A DNA stretch of 64,000 nt. Source: Berberis thunbergii. Taxonomy: Eukaryota > Streptophyta > Magnoliopsida > Ranunculales > Berberidaceae. Both the position numbers and the translations under genes were made by a program. The stretch covers positions 124,001-188,000 of the forward strand of contig QNQO01001162.1 of NCBI GenBank assembly GCA_003290165.1, written 5' to 3'. Of the stretch, positions 22,200-34,469 are shown in pieces. The notes below the pieces were generated by a model. The model worked only from the letters and a program-made list of their open reading frames with translations. It had not been told where the DNA came from and searched no databases. The stretch's first letter is position 1. Every line of letters starts with the position of its first letter.

Positions 22200-23897
22200 A
22201 TTTTTTTTCTTCAATTGTTGATGGTGGTGATTAGACATGTAAGTATGAAGGATGAAAACTTAAGGGTAATCATGTTTTGACAAATTTTAAACTTTTATCA
22301 TGCCAACGGCATGAAAATACCCTAGTGCCCTTACAGAAAATGACAAAAAAACTTGAAACCAACAACTCCAATTAAAGATCCATCCTCAAGATGAATTTAA
22401 TTTGGGCATCTAAACAACAGTGAGATGCACACCACCATCATTAATAAGAAAATTTCTACGCTGCTTTGTTTGAGTGTCTCTTTGAAGTTTTTGACACTTC
22501 TATCCTTTATGTGAATGGTGTTTGTGATTGTATTTTAAAGAGATTGGATAAAATGTATAAAAAATTCAAAAAGCACCGAAACAAGATAGTGTAGAATTAC
22601 TCCATTAGTAAAGACCTGCAACTGTAGGAGTTTAAAACTGAATAGAACCAATAAGAGGAGATTTCAAATGCTAGTAAAAAGTGGAACTTCAAATGAAATT
22701 TCAAAGAAAAGATTGCTTAACACAATGTAATTTCACTTGCTTGCCTATACAAAATTTGCTTTGTGTTTGTTTCCTTGGTCTACATGAAATTGTTGAAGCT
22801 ACTGAAAGGATCACATTCAACTATACAAGCATGGGAAATATTCATGTCGTAAATCAATAGGCACCTCATTGCATTACCAATGCTGAAAATTTTCAGTGCA
22901 TGAATGGTCTAATCTCCCTAAGCACATAAATCATACCCGCAACTAGAAACTTCTCCAACTGCACTAAATTCTCAAAAAAAGATGATATCTTGAAGAAACT
23001 ATTTCTAACCCATTTCTCAGAATGACCAAGGAGTTGTCCAGACTATTTGATAGTGTATCTTTACCATCGTAATAAAGACCAAAAAACCTCGTGAATGCCT
23101 TTGACTTGGACTACACCAATCACACAAACCATGAGGGTCGCCACTTTGGGCATTTTGGGATTTCTCGACTGGGAATTCAAATTTTGGGAATTCGACCTCT
23201 GGCAAAGACGAGAGTTTGTTCAAGTCGACCAGAGGCATTTTTGTTCGAAATTTTCTTTTATTTTGAATTCCCCTTTTTTTGGCTAACATAAAAGATGACA
23301 TTCAACTACTACCATTACAACCAATATTCAATATTTGTAGCTACCGGTGCTGCCATTCTATATTACACAACAAAGTAATTCTTCAAAAATTTCTCCCAAA
23401 ACTACCTTATCTATATACCCAATGTCGAAGCGAATCCAATTGCATCAAGTATGAACCAATCATGGAAACATAAAAACTACATTGTCAACTTAAATTCTCA
23501 AAATGAAACAACTAAAATCATTTAGAATCAAAGTGACAAAACCATTCATATCTACATTAGTCATTAAACAGCAAAGCAGGAAAATGATTAAGAATCATAC
23601 CTTAAAGCAGAAGCAAACAAAACTATAGCAAAATCATTCAATTTCTTGCAACAAATTAAATCACACTCAAGCCAATAAAAATTGAATTAACAAGATACCC
23701 ATACAACTAAACGAGCTAAATTCATCCAAACAACACGATAAACCCCAAAACAAGTCAAAATTCAACAACCCATATTGAAAATTTGCACAAACCCGTTGAA
23801 ATCAGCACGACAGTCGGATACATTTTACAATTAGAAATCATAAAATGAATCCCCAATCGAAAACTATAGGATTAGTTTGAACTTGCAAGTAGTAAAA

Positions 23898-23934
<37 letters not shown>

Positions 23935-23985
23935 GTGGGGTATTTTTTTAGTTGCTTCTACCGACCAAGCAAACATAAAGAGACA
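22200..23985. other. AT-rich stretch without a supported gene
   Basis: I see no gene I can support. A minus-strand open frame of 94 codons (23017-23301) contains KMPLVDLNKLSSLPEVEFPK, which I do not recognise. It has plus-strand shadows and no clear gene context. The rest is A-rich sequence that resembles intron or 3' flank. Confidence 0.4.
23899..23934 (+). repeat. (AAT)n microsatellite
   Basis: About 11 perfect AAT units followed by GGTGGGG. Confidence 0.9.
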
Positions 23986-23989
23986 AGCA

Positions 23990-24445
23990 GAGATTTACAT
24001 GGTTCCTTCCATAATGGGAGGTAGTCATGGTGCTCGATCGAATCGAACACATCTATTATTTTCATTGATTCATTATCTAGTTTGAGTTTTAGATAAATGA
24101 ATTTCTTCCCCTTATCTAAAAGGACTAAAGGGAATAATTGTCTTACTGAAATCGGATTTCCTTTTCGTGTCATATGCGTTTTTACTTGTTCACCCTTTTT
24201 TCCCGATCCAACTAGGTCGTCGTGGCATGAACTAATTTCTGTGTTTTCCCATCCTAGCTCGAAATCCAGCTTTGTTGGGCTTACCCCAAGGTGAAACCAA
24301 GGGTCTGCCTCCTTTGGTGCGCCCCTCACCTCCTCCATGAGGATGATTCATTGCAACACCACGAACAATGAGAAGTTTGCCTAACCACCGACTTTGTCCA
24401 GCTTTTCTAATCTTACGTGCACCATGAAAGAGATCACTAAAGTAT
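23990..24445 (-). pseudogene. Nuclear copy of mitochondrial rpl2-rps19-rps3 region
   Basis: The minus-strand frame ending near 24236 reads [51 protein letters not shown] and GKHRN. This is the C-terminus of plant mitochondrial ribosomal protein L2; the plastid L2 differs in this segment. A few bases on, ATGCCACGACGACC matches the start of mitochondrial rps19, which is internally deleted. ATGACACGAAAAGGAAATCC (MTRKGNPISVR) then matches the first exon of mitochondrial rps3. The order rpl2-rps19-rps3 is that of plant mitochondrial genomes. After rps3 residue 11 the sequence departs. Joined directly at 24445 to a LINE. Confidence 0.75.
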
Positions 24446-24516
24446 GAAGTGAATGTCTGACCTATGTGATGTTGTTCAGTGAGCCAAGTTTTGTCATCTC
24501 CTTTGATTCTAGTGAT

Positions 24517-25164
24517 CAGGGATGGAGCCGGGATTGCAGACAAAGGGGGGCAAATAATACACAACTATTCAACTACACCAATTTTAGCAGTGGCACAACT
24601 CCACCTTTCTCAATTATTAACTTCTCATACCGATCGTTATCACAAGCAAGTGAAACGAGTGAGGTTGCCACATCGGACATGTCATCAAGCGATCCAGTAT
24701 AGAGCATTGCAATTTGCTCCCAGATTAGGCACAGACTTGGTTCATTCGTAGCAATAGATGGGAGTCCTAAATATCCGTCAGACGCGCAGAGGGGCCAGAA
24801 GACATCCACGATGGAATTCTCGAGCTGCACAGGGATTATTGTGAAGACTCGTTTCATGATACCATTAACTCTGCACTTTGCTACTTGAGAGACGACTTTG
24901 TCAAGGACCTGCTCTGTCTCGTCGAGAGTAACTTTGCTACCATTCACTTGTTTCAGATCTATTGTCGATAGCAGAAGAAGAAGAAGAAGACACTGGACAA
25001 GAATAACTTAATTCAATGAATGAGAACTATTTTTTTACCGCATGAGGGGGCAACCTAAAAATTTAAAGAGGGGCAATATGAGAAATATGACTACTTTAGT
25101 GGGGTTTTTTAAAAATATAAGAGGGACAATTGACCCCCTTAGCCAAAGGGTAGATCCTCCCCTG
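24517..25164. mobile_element. Non-autonomous hAT element carrying a host gene fragment
   Basis: The 648-bp element starts CAGGGATGGAGCC and ends GATCCTCCCCTG; inverted, the ends are CAGGGATGGA and CAGGGGAGGA. The flanks CTAGTGAT (24509-24516) and CTAGTCAT (25165-25172) form an 8-bp target duplication with one mismatch, which is the hAT hallmark. LINE sequence resumes on both sides in the same frame context, confirming the borders. There is no transposase; the interior carries part of an ARO gene on the minus strand. Confidence 0.8.
24572..24965 (-). pseudogene. Captured fragment of an ARO (armadillo repeat only) gene
   Basis: The minus-strand frame reads LDETEQVLDKVVSQVAKCRV, NGIMKRVFTIIPVQLENSI, YLGLPSIATNEPSLCLIWEQ, IAMLYTGSLDDMSDVATSLV and SLACDNDRYEKLIIEKGGVV. 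This is the order of motifs at the junction between the N-terminal helical region and the first armadillo repeats of plant ARO proteins (ARMADILLO REPEAT ONLY, tip-growth and actin regulators). Only about 120 of some 650 residues are present. Short gaps against the family and loss of the first segment show that it is not functional. No intron is visible in the piece. It lies wholly inside the hAT element. Confidence 0.7.
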
Positions 25165-26699
25165 CTAGTCATAACATTTTTCCTTTTTCAGATCATGGTT
25201 TTGATGTGAAAGTATTTCTTATCATGCTCCACCAAAAGTATTTTGTCATCTCTAGACTTTTAGAATCATTAACTCTCATCCATCTTTATACATTCCTCTA
25301 GCTTATCATCAAGTTCCTTTATCCTAGCTACATAATCCTCGAATATGGGGCTATTAATAAGGTAATCCAATTCTAAGTTGACCTCAGTAATGGACTTCTG
25401 AATATTGTTAAAATGATTCTTATCCCAAAGCTTAAAAGTGTCTCTCAAATGGACTAGTTTGTTCAACATGTGCTTAGCATAAGTATCATGTTCATTGTTT
25501 TTTTCACATGTACCATGTTCATCGCAGGGTTTGTTAATAACATCAGGAAGGGTTTGATCAGAACTTGAAGAGTTTAAAGTCTTTGGGTTTAAAGTGATAG
25601 AGGCTAAGAGTGAGGGCTCTATGATCAGAGGAAGAGGTGTGGGTGGATCTGAGTTTATGATTGGGAAAAGGGGTTATCCAATCAAGAGTGGCTAAAGCTC
25701 TCTCAACTTTGACTCAAACGTGATTTGTAAATATTGTATTTATTATTCCAAGTAAGTTTAGAGCCATTACAAGGGATGTCAACAGGAGCATGGTTCATAA
25801 CAAAATCACAAAAGGGCAACATAGTAGAGTGACTGGCAATATTATCACCTACCTTATTTTCATCAGACAAAATAGCATTAAATCACTTACTATGGCCCAA
25901 GGATTAGTAATAGTTGTGCATGACTATGCAAAGTGTCCCAAAGTCTTTGTTCTTATAACTAGATACTCTATAACAGAAAATAATATTCCAATCCACACAT
26001 GCATGATAATAATAATAAAAAATACATTTCTAAAATAAAATAGTTTCACAAACCTCTCAAAGAGATATTCACTCGCTCTCCAAATGAGAGAGAGTCTCCT
26101 AGATAGCCCTGCAATATCCATATGAATATCATTAGCAAACTTTAGTATCCAGATTGTGCTTCCTGATAAGGCCTTTAGGGTTCAAATTGCAGAAAGGGGG
26201 CCCATTCCCCTACAATTCCATACGAGGATCATTGGGTTTGTGGTGGCTTTTGAAGGGAAGCCACCACTAGAAACCTATAGGGTTGAGAGATTACTTCATA
26301 TCAGGAGTGAAGTTCACACTAGGTTCACTAAAACAGGTTCATCATCCAACTCCATGATGAAGGAGAAAACCATTTTATCTCCATTTCCACCACACTTATT
26401 CCACACCGTTTGAAAAAACTTTTCGAGGATCTGTTTTTCATGGTCCATTTGGAGAGATTCTTATGCACCCAATTTCCATCCTCATCATGCTCCCACTCTT
26501 TCATCATCACTGAGTGGAAAGCTCGCATCTTTGTTTTTGTCCCTTCACTACTCTCCACCATCACAAAAGTGTTGGGGATTTCTCTGACCCTCTTCATCTC
26601 ACCAGAGTGTTCATTTTATGCTTCTTACTATGAGGAGGGAATAAACCTTCATTTCTGTCACACTTGATCTTGGCTACTCGTGATATGAGTTCAAAGTAT

Positions 26700-28730
26700 G
26701 CACGTGGTTCTCTTCTTATTTCCCGTGCCGTTGGCACTACCGTACCGTATTGACTATTTTCATCACGGCTTATCTTTTTACCGTGTTTCTCATTGCTTTA
26801 ACTGTGTTGAAAAATCACTCAGCATGACTCTGAAAATTTTAGGTCAATATGCTATTAACTACTGGTACATGGGCTTAAACTAAACCATAATTTAAAAAAA
26901 AGTTTACCATTAAAAAAAAGTTGTCTAATAAATATATATTGTCGTTCAAGACACGTGTCACTAATCATACCCCAAGGTTGCGACACATGTACCATTACCA
27001 CTAAATATATTTATTTAATATATTTCATGTCATTCATCTTTTTAATATCCATTGCGGTATTATCTCAACCATAAATATTTTGGTGTTTTTGTAATGGTAG
27101 CTTAAACTAAATTAATTACAATATTTTTGTTGAATTTTAACAGTCTACCTTGTTTTTAAAAATTTTCCCAATACTAAAATTTGTCATAACTCATAAATTT
27201 GCATTTGTAATTCATCAAAATGGCAAAAAAAAACACAATAAATCACTATAACATTATTCCACATGCTAAATGTTTGATTAAGCAACAAAACATAAAAACT
27301 TTTGCAGAATTTCGACAGAGTTTACTTTGTTTTCTCAATTTTTTTCCAACACTAAAACCTGTCATACACAATAATATTGCATTTGTAATTCTTCAAAATG
27401 CAAATATATAAAATGAAACACTACAACATTATTCCACGTGTTAAATGTTTGAGCAGACACCAAAATTTTGACAAAGTCTACTAATGAGCAAGAAATACAG
27501 TACCTCAAGAATAACACATTTTGTATGCAAATGTAAATCACATTGTGTACATGCTTAACATTGAATTATCACTAAATGTATATGTAAATCACACTGTATA
27601 CAAATGTATGCAGATGTATACTGTATGTTTGGATATTCTACATTGTATTCTAATGTATGCTAGGAATATTCTAACATTGAAGTCATACTGTACATGTCAA
27701 TAAATCACATTATTCTTGTCAATAATTCTCATTGTACATGTCAATAAAAAAATAGAAAAACAAAATTGAATCATAACATAAGTATGCAAATGTCAATAAA
27801 AAAAATTAGAATAAGCACTCTATAATATTTCAATAAAATGTTGTTGATTTCATTCCAATTGATTTAACCATCAAATGCATAAGAATATTATCCTTTTAAG
27901 GGCCAAAATTTTCTTTTATTCATATAATTCCTGAAAAGTAATTCAAAATATTAAAACAAACATCTATACTAAATGAAATTATTTTAAAAAAATGAAAATT
28001 TTAATTAGAGTTTAATTGGGGCATTTACAAATTGGGGTCTATTAATTAATTACTAAATGCACATCTCAATAGAATAAAATAAACTAATGCAAAACATGAA
28101 ATAACTAAACTTATTCTCTATCTTGATTTCAGTGCTAATGCAAGACATGGACATTTCAATAGAATAAACTAAGTGGTTGTTGAAATAAGTTAACCTATTT
28201 TCTTACAGCAAAAGTATTTTTTTTAATTTCAATCACCATGATAATTAGTATTGTCAACGGACTGGACTTATGCAAAAAAAAAAGGATTCTAAATCGGATA
28301 TGGTGCTTTAATAAATATATATATTCTCATTCAAAACACGTGTCAATAATCATACCCCAAGGTTGTGTCACTAATCTACCTTACTGTAGCATTACTCCAC
28401 ATGCTAAATGTTTGAGTGTGATAAATAAATAAATATACTTACATGCCTAATCACCACAATCAACTTTTGAAGAAAATAAATAAATAAATAAATATAAAAA
28501 AAATGTTGGGTATGACCGTATGAGAATTGATCATTTGCACTCTTATTGGAGATAAATCTTCATAAAGGCTAACTTTAAGTCCCAACCATTAGATCTTCAT
28601 GTTTCGATAAATCTCAGCCGTCTTTTATCTCCCAAAAATAAATAAATAAATAAATATCAAATGTTGGGCATGGGAATCAAATTCATTCACTCTTGGTGCT
28701 TTAAGTTCTATAAAAAGTTTCATGTTTTGT
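26700..28730. repeat. 2 kb AT-rich repeat, unit 1
   Basis: Direct partner of 29130-30960. Shared words in order include CTATTAACTACTGGTACATG, CATTGCGGTATTATCTCAA, GTTGAATTTTAACAGTCTA, ACATGCTAAATGTTTGAG, GAGCAAGAAATACAGTACCT, CATTCTCTATCTT-like stretches and TAAATCTCAGCCGTCTTTTA. No protein-coding frame is convincing. Confidence 0.8.
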
Positions 28731-28734
28731 TGTC

Positions 28735-29075
28735 TATTCAAACATTTAGAATGTGGACTATGTTATAGTGGTTTATTGTGTTTTTTGTCATTTTGATGAA
28801 TTACAAATGCAAATTTACGAGTTATGACAAATTTTAGTATTGGAAATTTTTTTAAAAACAAGATAGACTATTAAAATTCAACAAAAAATATTGTAATTAA
28901 GCTATCATTATAGAAACACCAAATATTTGTGATTGAGATAATACCGCAATGGATATTAAAAAGATGAATGACATGAGATATATTAAATAAATATGTTTAG
29001 TGGTAATGGTACATGTGCCGCAACCTTGGGGTATGATTAGTGACACGCGTCTTGAACGACAATATATATTTATTA
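28735..29075. repeat. Inverted copy of 26930-27280
   Basis: This segment is the reverse complement of about 26930-27280, for example GGTACATGTGCCGCAACCTTGG against the plus-strand CCAAGGTTGCGACACATGTACC. Together they could form a stem of about 340 bp around a loop of about 1.45 kb. The inverted block lies exactly between the two direct units. Confidence 0.8.
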
Positions 29076-29129
29076 GGCAAATTTTTTTAATGACAAACTT
29101 TATTATTATTATTATGGTTTAGTACAAGC

Positions 29130-29269
29130 CCATGTTTTAACTATTTTCATGCTTATTTTTCTATCATGTTTCTCATGGCTTTAACTGTGTTGAAATCACA
29201 CTCGACACTGCTCTAGGAATTTTAGGTTAATATGTTATTAACTACTGGTACATGGGCTTAAACTAAACC

Positions 29270-29338
<69 letters not shown>

Positions 29339-30960
29339 TTAATATATGTTTGTCATTCATCTTTTTAATATCCATTGCGGTATTATCTCAATCACAAATA
29401 TATGTTGTTTCTGTAATGATAGCTTAAACTAAATTAATTACAATATTTTTGTTGAATTTTAACAGTCTATCTTGTTTTAAAAAAATTTCCAATACTAAAA
29501 TTTGTCATACCTCATAAATTTGCATTTGTAATTCATCAAAATGACAAAAAACACAATAAACCATTATAACATTACTCAACATGCTAAATGTTTGAGTATG
29601 CAACAAAACATATATATATATATATTTATTTTTTTTTTCAGAATTTCGACAGAGTTTACTTTGTTTTCTCAATTTTTTTTCCAACATTAAAACTTGTCAT
29701 ACACAATAATGTTGCATTTGTTATTTTTCAAAATGCAAATATATAAAATGAACCACTAAAACATTGTTCCACATGCTAAATGTTTGAGTAAACAACAAAA
29801 TTTTGACAAAGTCTACTAATGAGCAAGAAATACAGTACCTTCAAAGTAGCACATTTTGTATGCAAAAGTATATCACATTGTGTACATGCTTAACATTGAA
29901 GTCCAATTGTATGCATATGTAAATCACACTGTATACAAATGCATGCAAATGTATGTTAGAATATTCAACATTGTATTCTAAGGTATGCTACGAATATTCT
30001 AACATTGAAGTCCCATTGTACATGTCAATAAATCACATTATTCGTCTTGTCAATAAATCCCATTGTACATGTTAATAAAAAAAACTGAATCATAGCATGA
30101 GTATGCAAATGTCAATAAAAAAATTAGAATAAGAACACTATAATATTTCAATAAAACGCTGTTGATTTCATTACAATTGATCTAACCATCCAATGCATAA
30201 GAATATAATTCTTTTACCGGCTCGATTTTTCTTTTATTCATATGATTCCTGAAAAGTAATTCAAAAGATTAAAACAAACACCTATACTAAATGAAATTAT
30301 TTAAAAAAATGAATTTTTCAATTAGGGTCTAATTGGGGCATTTACAAATTGGAGTCTATTAATTAATTACTAAGTGGACATCTCAATAAAATTTCAGTGG
30401 ATAGAATAAACTAATGCAAAACATGAAATAACTTAACCTATTCTCTATCTTAATTCCAGTGCTAATGCAAAACATGGACATCTCAATAGATTAAACTAAG
30501 TGGTTGTTGAAATAACTTAATCCATTCTCTCACAGCAAAAATATTTTTTTTAAATTTCAATCACCATGATAATTAGGATTGTCAACGAACTGGACTTATG
30601 CAAAAAAAAAAAAAAAAAAGATTTTAAATTGGATTTGGTGCTTTAATAAATATATATTGTCATTCAAAACATTAGTCAATAATCATACCCCAAGGTTGTG
30701 GCACTAATCACACTCCAATGTTGTGTCACTAATCTACCTTACTATAACATTACTCCACATGCTAAATGTTTGAGTATGATAAATAAATATATTTACATGC
30801 AGAAAATAAATAAATAAATATTAAAAATGTTGGGTGTGGGAATCGACCCATTGCACTCTTATTGGGGGCAAATCTTCATAAATGCTAACTTTAAGTCCCA
30901 GCCATTAGATCTTCATGTTTGGATAAATCTCAGCCGTCTTTTATCTCCTAAATCTAATGA
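29130..30960. repeat. 2 kb AT-rich repeat, unit 2
   Basis: Direct partner of 26700-28730. It ends with the GGATAAATCTCAGCCGTCTT and TTTATCTCC motif, after which a gypsy-type gag starts at 30998. Confidence 0.8.
29267..29336 (+). repeat. (AAT)n microsatellite
   Basis: About 22 AAT units with no interruption, at the point in unit 2 where unit 1 has TTTAAAAAAAAG. The repeat expanded after the duplication. Confidence 0.9.
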
Positions 30961-30997
30961 ATGATAAACTTAAAACCCAACAAACGATGGATTGATC

Positions 30998-32450
30998 ATG
31001 CCTGACAACAGAGAGCCACAACTCACAATAGCCCAAACATCACAGACGTCTGGCAACACTGCTTCAAACCCTCATATAGACCTACTCATGACCCATATGG
31101 ATCGTATGATCAGAATGATAGAAAAATTCACCCAAGAGCGTGCTCAGTCCACCAACCCAGTCTAAGCACCGCCCCAACAAAACTCTGCCAACAAAGTTCT
31201 TGCAAAACTTGAATAGGTGAATCTCGAAAGCAGTGAACCACTTCAAGATGGGACCCCCAATGTGACGGGACCCCTACTGAAATTCCATTCAGGATCGGAG
31301 TCACAAATCCTAATGTACTATACGAACTAGCCAAACCGTCGTTTTTTGATGCACTCATGGTGACTTCTATGCCAAAGAAGTTCATCCCACCAAAGTTTGA
31401 AGCATATGATGGCATCACCGATCCGACAAATCATCTGCGACACTTTTACCACATGATGGCGTTGAAGGAGAGCACAAAATCCATCTTGTGCAGAACGTTC
31501 CCAACCAGTCTCACCTCCACAACAATGAATTGGTTCAACAACTTACCACCAAGGTCAATAGACTCATTCCAGACGCTAGCTACGATCTTCATCACGAGGT
31601 TCATAGACGGTCAACTGATGAGGAAGGGGCCACACTACTCTCTCTTCATATCAAACTGAAGCCCGAGGATACAATAAGGGAGTATGCCACTCGTTTTACT
31701 AACAAGTTGAAAATGATCGACGGATGCAGCAACAACACAACCATCACTACTTTCACCGCTGGATTGAAAAGATGACCCTTTTTATGCTCTGAACCAAGAA
31801 CCCCTAAAAAGCATGGCAATTCTATTGAAGATTGCTCAAAGAGGAACGATAGCCGCCTGAAAGAAGAACGAATCCGAGAGAGAAACCCACTCAAAGAGGC
31901 GTGAAAGGAGGAAAGAAATAAGGAGGGATGACAGACCCCGGGAGGAAAACGTTCAGTCAAAGAGGCACCAGACCAATGACTGACCCGAATTCAACCAACA
32001 AGAATCTGAAAAGCTACAATTGGCAAGGCACAGGCATGAGCAGGTAACAAGCGTGGTGAAAAAGACATACAAACCATACACGACCTTGAAGACAAGTCGA
32101 GCGAACATACTGAAATCCATGCCAAAATGGGAAGATGTCAATTGGACACTCAAGATGAGAGAAGACCCAAAGGGGCAAGACAAGAGCAAATACTGCTCTT
32201 TCCACAAGGATCACAGACACGACATCGAAGACTGCTAAAACCTGAAAGATGAAATCGAGCACTGGGTTCAAATAGGACGACTCGACGAATTCATTGGGCT
32301 GCCTAATAAACAACCCAAGGGGAAAGAGAAGGCGAACACCACTTCGGGATCAAAAGAACAACCCAAATAGCTGATATATGTCCTACATGGCGCAACTGGA
32401 GGAAGCAAACAGTCAAGCCAACCCGAAGAAATAACCAATAACATCATCCA
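30998..32450 (+). pseudogene. Gypsy-type Gag, broken
   Basis: ATG at 30998 opens MPDNREPQLTIAQTSQ and THMDRMIRMIEKFTQERAQS, then a stop. From 31357 the frame KKFIPPKFEAYDGITDP, HLRHFYHMMALKE, TTMNWFNNLPPRSIDSF matches the retrotransposon Gag domain (PF03732). In the next phase LLSLHIKLKPEDTIREYATR and FTNKLKMIDG continue it. KYCSFHKDHRHDIEDC near 32200 followed by LKDEIEHWVQIGRL is the zinc-knuckle-like end that such Gags carry. Several stops and shifts break the frame. No LTR, protease or reverse transcriptase follows, so this is an internal fragment. Confidence 0.8.
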
Positions 32451-32830
32451 CTCGAGCTGATCTATATCAAAGTAGGGTGCCAACACCATCAAACGAGACC
32501 AGATAAATCAATACAACAACTCACAACGAAGAACGCGAAAAAATCTGCACTTCAAATGGGGGCCAACCAACTAACATAGTCCGAAGAACTTACTGACAAA
32601 TATAATTTTGACCCACATTATCCATGACAAGGCCAACAACGCCTCCTACATTATTGATAACAAAGTTGACACAAACAAATTTTATGAATCAGCGAATGAA
32701 GTCTTGGCAGCATGTACTGATGTGAGCTTGATTGAACAATTTGGGGCTACATTCTATTCTACTTGTCTGAACCAACCTATCAATGACACACACCCAGTGA
32801 TTTAATCAAGAAGCATTCCGAGTTTATTAG
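32451..32830 (+). other. Retroelement-derived stretch without clear coding
   Basis: It continues the broken gypsy fragment. A 65-codon frame (32608-32805) is not recognised. Nothing else is seen. Confidence 0.4.
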
Positions 32831-32859
32831 CTACCTCAAGACAACAATATATGAACAAC

Positions 32860-34469
32860 AAAACTACATAGAATCATGTAGGAAGAAGTTACAATGAACA
32901 AGTTAAGACCACTCAAGGCATAACAAATCGAGCAAATAAAAATACTCGAAAAAATGAACGCCAAGCCTCTTGACATAGTTGAAAAGCTCGACCCGTTTGT
33001 CAACAACTCTTTTCCAATCATCCGCATCCGCAATCTTCAGCCTGTTTTTTGTTACAGCAAGCTCATTCTTAGTTGAAATAAGCTGCCCTTCGGTGGTGGT
33101 CAGCATGACAGAGATATTCGACTTAACTTCATCATGCGCAATTACTAATGGCTCCACCCACCCTTCAGTAATTATACGGCTGACAGATTGCTCAATCACA
33201 GAGCGCAAAGCCTCATCATGGCCAGCTTTCTCGACAGACAACTCATGTTCGAACTCGTCCAGTCGTGCGCGAACCTCGTCCAAAGTAGTTGTCGAATACC
33301 AAGCTCTGTAGCAGATCGATCTCGTGCAACTTCCACTTCCCTCATAGAGGCCAAAACAGCCCCAGCCAGTGTTCTAAAAAGAGCTAGGCGGTGGGCGGGC
33401 GGCGAGCATGTGCCTAGTGCCTAGGAGCCTAGGTGGGCGCCTAGGTGGTTTTAGGTTTTGTATTAGAACTTTAATAATTTTCAAAAGTTAAGCATAATAC
33501 CTTATCAATTACATCCAATTTAATTCCAAGATACAAATGCAAAATTTATAAACATTAAAAATTAACAATCATGAACAAAATATATTAAAACTCAAATTAC
33601 TGAAGTTGGTCATGATGGATACTTTATACAAAGTTGAATTTGTGGACAAATATCCAAACCTACTCTTTTATTTTTCTTCAAATTGCATAAATAACCTCAG
33701 TCATGTTTGATAAAATCTACATTACTAAAATTGGTACCGGCAGATCCTTTGAGAACTTCATTAAGTAATCATCAATTGCTACATTAAGACATATACTAAA
33801 TAAAAAACAATTAAATTGTTTCTTTCCAAAAAAGGGGAAAGAAAAATAAAATAAGAACACGATCAGCCGTATTAAAAAAAACCCAGCCCAGACTCGCCTA
33901 GGTGCCTGCTCGATTTTTCACTCCGTTTAGCCATTAATCTGGGTGTTTCTCTAAAGCTAGGCCATTTTTTATAACACTGGCCCCAGTTGCCCTCTCTTGT
34001 TCTGCACACTGTGCTTTCACCATGTCAAACTAACAATGGACGTGAGAAAACACCAACAACAATGTCGCCAACTTCCTCCCAAAAGCAGCCACCTGGCCAC
34101 GACCATCCCTATACTCCGACTCCATCACCCCAGCATAAGTGAGGTGATTCATCCTGTCCATTATCTGCTTAAGATCATAATCGAGATGAGTGCTAGGATC
34201 TAGCACAAGCATCGAAGGTTGTTCCACCGCCCGCATGTGCCATTCATTGATCAACCTACGCGCACCATCTTGCCCATCAAGCTGAGTAAACCAACAAAAC
34301 CTCCCATCCGATTTGATACAGATGTTGTTCAAGTTGGGCTCACTCCAACTAATCAGTGGATGAAGGACGCGGGAATCTGGAAGCACAAAGGAACCACCCC
34401 CAAAGGCTGGAAGAGCAAGCGAAACATCGGTGACAACAGAAAAACCACTTTTACCTTCTCGATGCAGAG
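32860..34469 (-). pseudogene. Retroelement accessory ORF, interrupted by a hAT MITE
   Basis: On the minus strand the frame runs from about 34460 (SFVLPDSRVLHPLISW, HLDYDLKQIMDRMNHLTYAG) to 33988 (VKAQCAEQERATG). It is interrupted by the MITE and continues at about 33358 with VLASMREVEVARDRSATE. After a shift come RARLDEFEHELSVEKAGHDE, LISTKNELAVTKNRLKIADA and WKRVVDKRVELFNYVKRLG. The charged heptad-like pattern suggests a coiled coil. It faces the opposite way to the Gag at 30998, as additional ORFs of some plant gypsy elements do, but I cannot name a family. The right end is cut by the CACTA-like end at 34470. Confidence 0.5.
33367..33979. mobile_element. hAT-type MITE
   Basis: The 613-bp element has ends CAGTGTTCTAAAAA and, inverted, CAGTGTTATAAAAA. 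The flanks GCCCCAGC (33359-33366) and GCCCCAGT (33980-33987) form an 8-bp target duplication with one change. Near the left end is a cluster of CTAGG palindromes (GCCTAGGAGCCTAGGTGGGC), partly repeated near the right end. There is no transposase. Removing it would rejoin the reading frame of the surrounding retroelement ORF. Confidence 0.85.

Larger units (their letters stand above)
24446..26670 (-). mobile_element. Degenerate LINE, split by a hAT element
   Basis: Reading the minus strand from 26597, there is an ORF1/linker-like region (KRVREIPNTFVMVESSEGTK). Next comes ILVWNCRGMGPLSAI near 26245, the start of the LINE endonuclease domain. SDHRALTLSLYHFKPK near 25600 is its end. MLNKLVHLRDTFKLWDKNHF (25469) and IKELDDKLEECIKMDES form the linker. 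The hAT element interrupts at 24517-25164, after which [20 protein letters not shown] and YFSDLFHGA continue the LINE. The reverse transcriptase core that should follow is replaced by mitochondrial DNA. Many stops and shifts show that it is dead. Confidence 0.7.

Noticed and set aside
23017..23301. Minus-strand frame of 94 codons
   Set aside because: No recognisable domain, competing plus-strand frames, no promoter or splice signals; listed only as part of a spacer.
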